From CAYPEZ01 sp964622275 (GTDB lineage Bacteria; Patescibacteriota; Minisyncoccia; Phycocordibacterales; UBA6899): a stretch of 15,017 nucleotides of DNA. The stretch lies in contig CAZUMX010000024.1 in assembly GCA_964622275.1 (NCBI GenBank), positions 1 through 15,017 on the forward strand, written 5' to 3'. Every line of letters begins with the position of its first letter. The first letter of the stretch is position 1. The notes beneath the pieces are model-generated. The model did not search any database and was not told the DNA's origin. It saw only the letters and a program-made list of their open reading frames with translations. The position numbers and the translations under genes are program-made. Below are positions 1-7,600 of this stretch, one piece after another.

Positions 1-7
1 GTGGGTG

Positions 8-19
8 TATACTTCCTCC
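8..19 (+). promoter_or_regulatory. -10 element, predicted leaderless promoter of the response regulator
   Basis: TATACT at 8-13 matches the sigma-70 -10 consensus at five of six positions. It is followed by six bases and then the ATG at 20. A transcript starting about seven bases after the -10 would begin on the ATG itself. The -35 region lies outside the window. The same spacing recurs at seven other genes here. Confidence 0.55.
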
Positions 20-394
20 ATGCCTAAAAAAGTCCTCGTAATTGAAGATGACGCATTTCTCTCAAGCCTTGTTGCAGAGAAGCTCGCACAGACTGGATTT
101 ACCGTCGACACCACAATGTCTGGAAAAGAAGGTATTGAAAAAGCTCACCAAGGCGTTGATTGTGTTCTCCTTGATGTCATGCTCCCAGATATGGGAGGCT
201 TTGAGATCTTAGAGACGCTCAAAAAAGACCCAGCAACAAAAGATATTCCCGTCATTATTCTTTCAAATCTTGGTGGGAGAGAAGAGATCGAAAAAGGTAT
301 TTCGCTTGGGGCTGCAACGTATCTCATTAAATCAAACGTACTCCCCCACGAAGTTGCAGAGATGGTCGAAGAACAATTGAAAGGAAAAGCGTAG
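20..394 (+). CDS. Single-domain response regulator (CheY-like receiver)
   Basis: This is a complete stand-alone receiver domain of 124 residues with no output domain, so it probably works by protein-protein contact, like CheY or Spo0F. Visible residues are the acidic pair D10/D11, the phospho-acceptor D52 inside a VLLDVMLPD stretch, the switch residue S82 and the conserved K104. All are in family positions, so it should be phosphorylatable. No histidine kinase is in the window, and the gene upstream is not visible. The ATG at 20 was chosen over the in-frame GTG at 5 because the protein then begins with the usual basic residues before the first beta strand, and because a -10 hexamer occupies 8-13. 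It is followed by a terminator shared with the convergent rpsT. Confidence 0.93.
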   Translation: MPKKVLVIEDDAFLSSLVAEKLAQTGFTVDTTMSGKEGIEKAHQGVDCVLLDVMLPDMGGFEILETLKKDPATKDIPVIILSNLGGREEIEKGISLGAATYLIKSNVLPHEVAEMVEEQLKGKA

Positions 395-410
395 TTGGTC
401 TAAGCCACAT

Positions 411-445
411 AAAACAAAAACCTCCTGAACGGAGGTTTTTGTTTT
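411..445. terminator. Bidirectional rho-independent terminator between response regulator and rpsT
   Basis: A perfect 15-bp inverted repeat (411-425 with 431-445) has a 5-base loop. The GC core is CCTCC/GGAGG and the outer part is A-rich on the left and T-rich on the right, so a T-tract follows the core on both strands. It overlaps the last base pairs of the rpsT stop codon and serves both convergent genes. Confidence 0.9.
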
Positions 446-704
446 ACTTCTTTTTTGTAACAAGAAGTTTTGCAACAAGAGACTTTCTTCGTGCTGCGGT
501 GGCTTTTTTGATCACTCCACGCTTTGCGGCTTTATCAATTGCTTTGTACGCAAGACGAGCGGCTGCTTCGCTTCCCTTTCCTGCTTTGACAGCATCTTGA
601 ACAGCACGGATGGCATTGTGCATCGTGCGTGTTCGTGTCTGGTTATAGACCCGCTTGCGGGCAGAGACACGAAGGGCGCGTGTTGCTGATGATGTAATTG
701 GCAT
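444..704 (-). CDS. rpsT: 30S ribosomal protein S20
   Basis: The 86-residue, lysine/arginine- and alanine-rich protein has the layout of bacterial S20: a short N-terminus (MPITSSATRALRVSARKR), then long basic helices with the KAAKRGVIKKATAARRKSLVAKL pattern split over residues 57-80, ending in a lysine tail. Length matches the family (about 85-90). S20 binds 16S rRNA early in 30S assembly. It is a single-gene unit, divergent from ruvA, with a recognisable promoter whose -10 ends six bases before the ATG and no Shine-Dalgarno sequence. The longer minus-strand reading frames overlapping it (512-763 and 643-843) are in other frames and show no family features. Confidence 0.94.
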   Translation of the reverse strand: MPITSSATRALRVSARKRVYNQTRTRTMHNAIRAVQDAVKAGKGSEAAARLAYKAIDKAAKRGVIKKATAARRKSLVAKLLVTKKK

Positions 705-739
705 ACGGGGAGACTATCAAATACCCCTGTGTTTTGCAA
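705..739 (-). promoter_or_regulatory. rpsT promoter with -35 and extended -10, predicted leaderless
   Basis: Read on the minus strand: TTGCAA (734-739), a 17-base spacer that ends in TGa, TAGTCT (711-716), six bases, then the rpsT ATG. This is the only promoter here with a plausible -35 at standard spacing. The leader region (CCCCGT) holds no Shine-Dalgarno sequence, which supports a transcript starting at the ATG. Confidence 0.55.
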
Positions 740-762
740 GAAGGACACCCAGGAAGAAACCA

Positions 763-777
763 TGCTATTCTATGGAG
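763..777 (+). promoter_or_regulatory. Extended -10 of ruvA, predicted leaderless
   Basis: TGcTATTCT at 763-771 is an extended -10 (TGn plus TATTCT), followed by six bases and the ATG at 778. There is no convincing -35. The GGAG at 774-777 abuts the ATG directly, which is too close to act as a ribosome binding site for that start. Confidence 0.5.
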
Positions 778-1356
778 ATGATTGGCTTTCTCAGTGGGAA
801 GGTTTTGCGTGTGTTCCCTAAAGACATCCTTCTTGATGTTCATGGAGTCGGATATCGAGTGACTGTAACGGAACAGTTGCGGTCAACAACGTCGGAAGGA
901 GACGACCTTTCTCTCTTAACCCACCTCGCTGTACGCGAGGATGCCATGACCTTATATGGATTCGAGGAAGAATCAGGTCTCGAGCTCTTTGAAATTCTCC
1001 TTTCTGTTTCAGGCATTGGACCAAAAAGTGCAATGGCGATCGTTTCTGGAACAGACCCAGGAGCAATGAAACACGCTATTGCGCTTGGCGACACAGCATA
1101 TCTCACAAAAATTTCAGGGGTTGGAAAAAAGAGTGCGGAAAAAATAATCCTTGAACTCCGAGACAAATTTCGTGATCTCCCTCTCTCAGATTCTACGTAT
1201 GCGGGGCAACCCGAACGTGAAGCACTGGAGGCTCTGGAGTCTCTCGGGTATACTATCCGTGATATCCGAGATGTTGTGCATACCATTGCTCGTCACCACA
1301 CCGAGTCAAAGCAGATCATCGCGGAGGCCCTTAAGGCTCTTGGAAAACGCTCATGA
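778..1356 (+). CDS. ruvA: Holliday junction branch migration protein RuvA
   Basis: RuvA forms a tetramer that binds the four-way junction and loads the RuvB motor. This 192-residue protein has all three domains: an OB-fold N-terminus (MIGFLSGKVL, then VHGVGYRV at 21-28), two helix-hairpin-helix motifs (LLSVSGIGPKSAMAIV around 74-89 and ISGVGKKSAEKI around 112-123), and a C-terminal RuvB-contact domain (EALEALESLGYTI near 148-160). Length matches the family (about 190-205). The start at 778 gives the canonical MIG N-terminus. An ATG at 772 would add two residues but would lie inside the predicted transcript start region. The reading frame stays open upstream to 655, but that part overlaps rpsT and its promoter. 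RuvB and RuvC are not nearby. The stop TGA overlaps the ATG of the next gene. Confidence 0.95.
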   Translation: MIGFLSGKVLRVFPKDILLDVHGVGYRVTVTEQLRSTTSEGDDLSLLTHLAVREDAMTLYGFEEESGLELFEILLSVSGIGPKSAMAIVSGTDPGAMKHAIALGDTAYLTKISGVGKKSAEKIILELRDKFRDLPLSDSTYAGQPEREALEALESLGYTIRDIRDVVHTIARHHTESKQIIAEALKALGKRS

Positions 1357-4300
1357 AAAAGACCCTGGTCATCGCTGCGCTCATTTTTACCCCACTCTTT
1401 GCAAGTGCCCTTGAATATACTCTTCTTGAGCCAATAACAGGATTTCTCCCTGTCACTGCCCCTCCAACACTTGAACAATATTTTATTGGGGTGTTTCGAT
1501 TTATCATCGGTATTGCTGGAATATTGGCTGTCATTCGCATCACGTGGTGTGGGCTCAAGGTCATGACGAGTACCAGCCCTTCCGCACAAGAAGAGGCGAA
1601 GGAGTGTGTGAAGTCGGCGCTCTTTGGTCTCTTGCTTGCATTTGGATCATTCATCATTATCAACTCCGTCAACAACAGGCTTCTAGACCCAGTAAATATC
1701 CCGCTTGTCCCCGCACGACCAGGAGACCCTGTGGGGGTCGGTGGTGCACCAGCCGGCTCGCCCGTGTGTATACTTTCGAGTTCAAACATGAATTTGTTTG
1801 AAGGCCAAACGACAAACATTTCTGTTCGCTGTTATCCTGAAGCCACGTCATACACGTGGACAATTTCTGGTGGTGCGCCGACGGTTGTAGGAGCTGGTGG
1901 CGCTGTCACATTCCCGACCGCAGGAGTCTACACATACACAGTTATCGGCATCAATGACCTTGGCGCTGGGCGGCAAAGCCGAGTTCTGACAATACGTGTT
2001 GTCGCACGTACCTCTGGAGCATGTATTCAAGACATGCCACAGGAAGTAACCGGACCGATCTCTTGCGCCCAACCAAATACCGCAATGGATTGGAGCGCAC
2101 TCGGATCTGGAACACGCGAAGAAAAAATTGTCTTAGGAAACAATCAGAGTGTTTCTCTCCAATTCACCACGGCCGGTGCTGGAGCTTACGGTTCATTTGT
2201 CACAAAAGGAGTTACAGTACAAAAGACAATCATGGTCCCTCGAGTCGTTGACGCTTCAACAAACCCACCAACAACAGTTGATGAACCCGTAACCGTTGAT
2301 GTTCCCGAGAATATCAACAGTGTGAAATATGCCAATATTTCAAAAGCTGCGTGTGATTTTCGATATGAAAATCTTGATCGAAGGCTGTGCGCCGTCACTG
2401 GAACAGACCTCAGTCTTGCGTTTCAAGTTGGTGGTGGTAACCCTCCCCCAAGCACACCGCCAGGATGTATTTTGGAGCCAAATACTGCATACGTCATTAA
2501 TATTCGTAATGAGAATCCAACAAATCCAGGCATTAACACATGTTCACCTGTCGAAACATGTGAGTTTGTAGGCACATTCACACAATCTCAGGCATCACAA
2601 TTTACTCCAGTTGTACCAACAATGTGTACAGTAAGACCAACAGAACAGGCCACACCCCCAACGTTTACATTCAGAAATCTTCTTGAGGGCGCCTCCATAA
2701 GTGCGGGGGCGCAACGAGTTGAATATAGCGCTAGTGATCCAGGAGGTATTACACTTATTGAGTTTTCAGTCTACAACACTCAGACTGGACGATTGGTTGA
2801 TAATCAAATTGCTTGTACTGAGGCAGGTATCCCAGAGATGTCGGTTCCAGCATGTGGAGACAATCTCACAAGTGCAGAGAATCTTAATTTTGGACCAAAC
2901 ACAGGAACGTACCAGGTCATCGTGCGTATTTGTAGCAACGCAGTTTGCTCCACACAATCTCGAACTGTCACAGTACAGAGTGGGTGCGCTCAAGGAACAC
3001 CGGGGCTCACATGTCTTACAATAAACACTAATACACCACTCACGTCAGGAGAAATATGTTCTCCAGAGTATGGAACTCCACGTTCCATCGCTGCAGGAGA
3101 AACACACGCCTATAAAATTCGTCTCGGTGATGGCGAGGTGGGAAGGCTTCTTGTGGCAAACCGGCCTATGACTTCGTGCCCCTACACCACACCAACTGGC
3201 TCACCTAACCCCACACCAACTCCTCCATCACCGTCTCCAACACCAGTGACACCAAAACCTCCTGCAGACTTCACTCCACCGTCGTACCCCCCACTCGCAT
3301 CAGGAATGACCGAAGTTCGTCCCGCCGAAACAGATCAACTTCTCCACAACCCAGGAATTGGTGTTACGTATTGGTGGATGTCAAACAATGACCAACCAAG
3401 AGGAGTTGTTCTCTACCGAAGATGGTATTGGAATGAATTCGAACCCCAAGAAGGTCAATACAACTGGGCGGGAACATTCGATCGTGCAATTGCGGAAGCA
3501 AGAGCAAATGGGTGGACAATCGACTGGCGCATCATGCCAAATGTTCCAGACTGGATGGCAGCGCAAGGAGTCGCATCAATTCCAATCCCTGGTGGTGGAT
3601 ACGGCGAAACAAATATTGCAGACCACAACAATCCTGTCTTTTTGGCGGGAGTAGAGAGGGCACTCAGAGCAATTTCAGAACGCTATGGCGACGCCCCCGA
3701 ATTCAATATGGTTGATGTGGGTTTTGCTGGAAGGTGGGGTGAGTGGCACAACTATTTCCCTGACCAACAAGATCTTGCGAATTCCTATCTCCCCACACCA
3801 GAAAATGCCCGAAGAATCGTTGACTGGCATTTCCAATATTTCCCTAATACACCAAAAACAGTACTTGTTGGATATCTTTCTACGTTTAATGATGTAGGAA
3901 ATGCTCTCCCAAGAGGAGCGGGGTGGCGAGGAGACTGTTATGGAGATCTGAACTACCATCATCCAGGGTTATATCGAGGAATTGCTTCTGGAATCGCAGC
4001 AAATGCGTGGCAAAATGGACCTGTGAGTATGGAAATTTGTGGAGAAAATCTCACCGACTGGCCAGGGTGGGTTGTAAACTCAGAAGCAGATATTGACCTT
4101 ATATTGCGTGAAGCCCAAGACTGGCACACATCCACGATCAATCTCAAGGATCATGGAATTCCTCCGGAGTGGCTTGGGAAGCTTGATGAGTGGCTCAAAT
4201 ATATTGGATACCGCTTTGCACCAAACTTTATTCAACACACAGCAAGTGTCGCACCGGGAGGACAGCTTGCAATGCAAACGTATTGGATCAATCGTGGTGT

Positions 4301-4583
4301 CGCTCCTTCATATCACCAGTACCCCATTGCCTATCGTCTCAGGTCGAGCGGCGGCCAAATCGTCGCAGAGTGGGAGAGTGCTCAAGATATCAGGTTATGG
4401 CTTCCCGGATTCCACCGACTTGATGACACGTTCACTGTTCCGGGAGGGGTGGCTGCGGGAACATACAGTCTTGATGTCGCCATGCTGAATAAGCGTGCGG
4501 CAGGAAATCCCCCCCTAGAACTCGCACTCGGAAATCGTGGTGGGGATGGTTGGTATAATGTTTCGACGGTAACTGTGCGATAA
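1353..4583 (+). CDS. Surface protein: pilin-like membrane domain fused to Ig/PKD-like modules and a DUF4832-like glycosidase barrel
   Basis: The 1076-residue protein starts with a signal peptide (1-19, cleavage near ASA). A VirB2/TrbC-like domain follows: YTLLEPITG at 22-30, a membrane helix at about 45-70, a short charged loop and a second helix at about 87-106, the pattern of small pilins common in Parcubacteria. Residues 137-217 resemble a PKD/Ig fold. Residues 221-610 hold further beta-sandwich segments with paired cysteines and a CILEPNTAYVINI signature at 372-384. A Thr/Pro/Ser linker (613-640) leads to a TIM-barrel-like region (about 655-955): FEPQEGQYNW, a GRWGEWH motif with candidate catalytic E797, and E894/E898 beside C896. 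A C-terminal beta domain (956-1076) resembles the end of DUF4832 proteins. The ATG overlaps the ruvA stop (ATGA), suggesting coupled translation. Enzyme activity and substrate are inferred and unproven. Confidence 0.8.
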   Translation: MKKTLVIAALIFTPLFASALEYTLLEPITGFLPVTAPPTLEQYFIGVFRFIIGIAGILAVIRITWCGLKVMTSTSPSAQEEAKECVKSALFGLLLAFGSFIIINSVNNRLLDPVNIPLVPARPGDPVGVGGAPAGSPVCILSSSNMNLFEGQTTNISVRCYPEATSYTWTISGGAPTVVGAGGAVTFPTAGVYTYTVIGINDLGAGRQSRVLTIRVVARTSGACIQDMPQEVTGPISCAQPNTAMDWSALGSGTREEKIVLGNNQSVSLQFTTAGAGAYGSFVTKGVTVQKTIMVPRVVDASTNPPTTVDEPVTVDVPENINSVKYANISKAACDFRYENLDRRLCAVTGTDLSLAFQVGGGNPPPSTPPGCILEPNTAYVINIRNENPTNPGINTCSPVETCEFVGTFTQSQASQFTPVVPTMCTVRPTEQATPPTFTFRNLLEGASISAGAQRVEYSASDPGGITLIEFSVYNTQTGRLVDNQIACTEAGIPEMSVPACGDNLTSAENLNFGPNTGTYQVIVRICSNAVCSTQSRTVTVQSGCAQGTPGLTCLTINTNTPLTSGEICSPEYGTPRSIAAGETHAYKIRLGDGEVGRLLVANRPMTSCPYTTPTGSPNPTPTPPSPSPTPVTPKPPADFTPPSYPPLASGMTEVRPAETDQLLHNPGIGVTYWWMSNNDQPRGVVLYRRWYWNEFEPQEGQYNWAGTFDRAIAEARANGWTIDWRIMPNVPDWMAAQGVASIPIPGGGYGETNIADHNNPVFLAGVERALRAISERYGDAPEFNMVDVGFAGRWGEWHNYFPDQQDLANSYLPTPENARRIVDWHFQYFPNTPKTVLVGYLSTFNDVGNALPRGAGWRGDCYGDLNYHHPGLYRGIASGIAANAWQNGPVSMEICGENLTDWPGWVVNSEADIDLILREAQDWHTSTINLKDHGIPPEWLGKLDEWLKYIGYRFAPNFIQHTASVAPGGQLAMQTYWINRGVAPSYHQYPIAYRLRSSGGQIVAEWESAQDIRLWLPGFHRLDDTFTVPGGVAAGTYSLDVAMLNKRAAGNPPLELALGNRGGDGWYNVSTVTVR

Positions 4584-4661
4584 ATCCCCTGTTGGATCGG
4601 AGATTCAAAAAAACTGAGGGAGATATTCACATTTTTTATCGCATTAGCGCCTCATTCTTAG

Positions 4662-4673
4662 TACAATAAGGGC
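4662..4673 (+). promoter_or_regulatory. -10 element of the 1793-aa gene, predicted leaderless
   Basis: TACAAT (4662-4667, five of six consensus bases) is followed by six bases and the ATG at 4674. No -35 at 16-18 bp and no Shine-Dalgarno sequence is visible. The 90-bp gap after the preceding gene shows no clear terminator hairpin, so partial read-through is possible. Confidence 0.5.
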
Positions 4674-7600
4674 ATGTTCTCCCACCCGGCCCTGAAGTTT
4701 TTTGTATGGTGGATCGTTGCCACGATTTCCCTCGCATTCGTCGGTTATGCGTATTCTCAGTCTGCGCTACCTACGATCAAGTGGCACCCAGGGCATTATG
4801 TTCGCGCTGATGAGCAGGGGTGGAATAATAAACAAGACGAGCGTTTTGCTGTCTATGACACGATTCGCAATGTTCCTACGGTCCTTGGCGCAGCTTTTGT
4901 TGTAAATTGGGGAATGGTAGAAAACCAGCGAGGAGTGTATGACTGGAGCTACGTCGATGCTGAGATTAATTATCTAGCATCAATGGGCAAGCGATCGATC
5001 ATTACCCCCGCTCATATTGTGTACGGATGGAGTCTCCCTGGTACACCTCAAGGAGCTGATAATCGGGCGATAGGTGACTATCTCATCGATATGGGCTGTG
5101 GTGGAAACATGCCGTATGGCGGACACGCTGCACGGCTTGATATTCCTGCGTGTATGGATCGGTACATTGCTTTTATCCAAGCTCTCGCCGCTCGCTATGA
5201 TAGCAACCCAAACGTCGAAATGGTGACGGTCGGAGAAACATCTGTCTATGTCAACGGGCAGGACAATGCATCGCTTGCTGCGCAATGGAATCGTCTCCCT
5301 GCTATCCTCCAAGCCGCATTCAAAGAAACACCTGTTGTCATCCAAAATAATTTTCTTGTAGATGTTCAGCCGACAAAAGATTTGATCGCTCTCCAGTTGC
5401 AGTACGGCATCGGCCAGGGTGGCCCCGATCTCCTTCCGGGATTTTCGATGCCCCCAAACCCTAACGAAGATAGTTATGGAGAACTCGAGATACGTGGAGC
5501 TGGGGTGGTTCCTGGGGTTGGAACATTTGGGACAGTCGACAATCGTGCTCGAGTCCCGCAACAATGGGAAGCGCAGGTGGTTCGTAGTGAGCTCACGACT
5601 CCGGAGGTAGTAAACAATTATGCGAACAATAATCTCCTAAGCAACCACACCGTATGGGTCGCATATTACGGGTATGATCCACTCCAATACGGAGGAACGC
5701 TTCCTATTCCTGCCATGCGGTGGGATGGCTCGAGTGGAGTCCTTGCGTATCTCTCTGACCCCGCACATGCTGTCACCCACACAGCATGCCCTACCGCATA
5801 CAATGGACGATGCTCTTCCTCTGGGACACCTACACCTACACCTACGCCCACACCTACGCCAACCGCTTCAGGGATCAAATGGAACCCTGGGCACTACGTC
5901 GAACAACAAGGAGTTCAGGACACTCCTGCGGCGCGAGCAATTACTTCCAACTGGTATGCACTTCCCTCTCCATGGAAGGGTGTACTTCGAGCAATTCAAT
6001 TAGGAGCCTTTGAGGGGGCAACACCGGGGGATCCTGTCACTGGTGTGGGATATGAGAAGGCGAAAGATTTTATGGATTGGCACCTTTCCCAAGCGACAGC
6101 GAATGGAAAACACCTTATTCTCACCATTGAAGACAAGATTTATGGTGGATTTCCACCCTCCGATCTTCAAAGTGGCTTACTTCTTCCGCTATACCTCAAA
6201 AACGACCCTCGATATACCAATCTATCTGACCCCGCAGGAAACAATGGGTGGTATGTCTTGAGCCCCATGGGAGGAGGTGGGCTTTCTGTTATTACTCGCA
6301 GCTACACACCGGCTGTGATGGACCGTTATATCGCACTCGGACAATACCTTTGTTCACAATATGATGGAAACCCAGCACTTGAAGCAATTACACTCAGTGG
6401 AGTATCTGTTGGCATGACACCGACACAGCTCGCGGAAAGCGGATATTCATACACAGCGTATATTGAACAAGTAAAACGGTGGTTGCTTGCCATGAAAGCT
6501 GCCTGCCCAAAAACTACTATAGGTATTCGTTTGGATTGGCCGCCGACATACCAAGATGCGCTCGACTTTTGGCAGTGGGCAGGTCAGCATGACATTGCAA
6601 TGTCCGACTACGATACATACGACTGGCCAGGACGTGTGGGTGCTGTCACCCCAGGACAGGGAGAATCTGAGGGGTGGGGAAAATCTGCATTCCGCGGGGC
6701 AGCAGACCTTGGTGGCGGAAATCCTGATCCTGTGAACTCTGGTGTCGCTGGTACAGACCTTCGTGGAAAACTTCCATGGATTGGTCTTATTGAAGACCCT
6801 GATTGGACTCGGTGGGGGCAATACGGTGTTGATAGTATGGCGGAGTTCCTCGATATCGCACAATTTGAAAAATATACACATATGGTGTGGACTCCTATCA
6901 CGTGGGCCCCAACGCCACCACAATTTAATCCTCCAAATGAAGGAAATATCTGGGAAAATATTATTCGGCCATGCATTGAACGTGGGGTTGGGTGTAGTAA
7001 TGGAAGTACAGCTCTTTCCACAGCATATCCGACAAATTATCCTTCATCGGCCACACCTACACCTACGCCTACGCCTACGCCACTCCCCGCAACAGGAAGG
7101 GTTGCGATACGTATTGGCGAGATTGTTCTTAATATGGCAAGTGTCTCTGTGTGGAATAACCCAGGAGGATCCGTGATAGCAACACTCCCTCCTGATACGG
7201 CAGGACAAGTTCTCGGGGGACCACGTGATGTTGGTGGATATCGATGGTGGCAAGTACAGTTCGACGAAGGACCAACCGGTTGGGTGTATGAGCACATGCT
7301 CCAAAATATTGAATCAACTGCTCCACGTGGAACCGCCACCACACAAACAACATGGTGTAGCCTCAATGGCATTGCGAGCACCAGCTTGGCAGGAATTTGT
7401 GACTATGTGAGAAACGAGAGTCTCAATATTAATTTGAGCACAGTGGCAGGTGATGCACTTGGTACAGCAGAACTTTATGACCCCACAGGATCATTCAAAG
7501 GGACATGTGGAACGATGTCGTCCGGTCCCACAGGCCACTTGGAAATAATCCTAAAGACCTCAGGTACTCCTGGGCCAAACGAATGTGTTGTAAAGCCAAA

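Noticed and set aside
5..19. GTG start for the response regulator
   Set aside because: It would place the start inside a good -10 hexamer and add five residues absent from the family; ATG at 20 fits better.
655..777. Longer N-terminus for RuvA
   Set aside because: The extension overlaps rpsT and its promoter and adds sequence unlike RuvA; the MIG start at 778 matches the family.
840..1286. Long minus-strand reading frame (148 codons) opposite ruvA
   Set aside because: It is a shadow of a clearly conserved gene, rich in Ser/Arg as expected from the complement, with no start signal.
1331..1819. Long minus-strand frame (162 codons) opposite the pilin-like domain
   Set aside because: It is opposite a region whose plus-strand translation has a signal peptide and two membrane helices; no family features of its own.
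5666..5878. Minus-strand frame with a Val-Gly repeat
   Set aside because: It is only the complement of the Thr-Pro-coding hexamer array inside the giant gene. The same applies to 7037-7381.
5826..7082. CRISPR-like periodic repeats
   Set aside because: The repeats are hexamers without spacers and lie inside a coding sequence; no array or cas gene is present.
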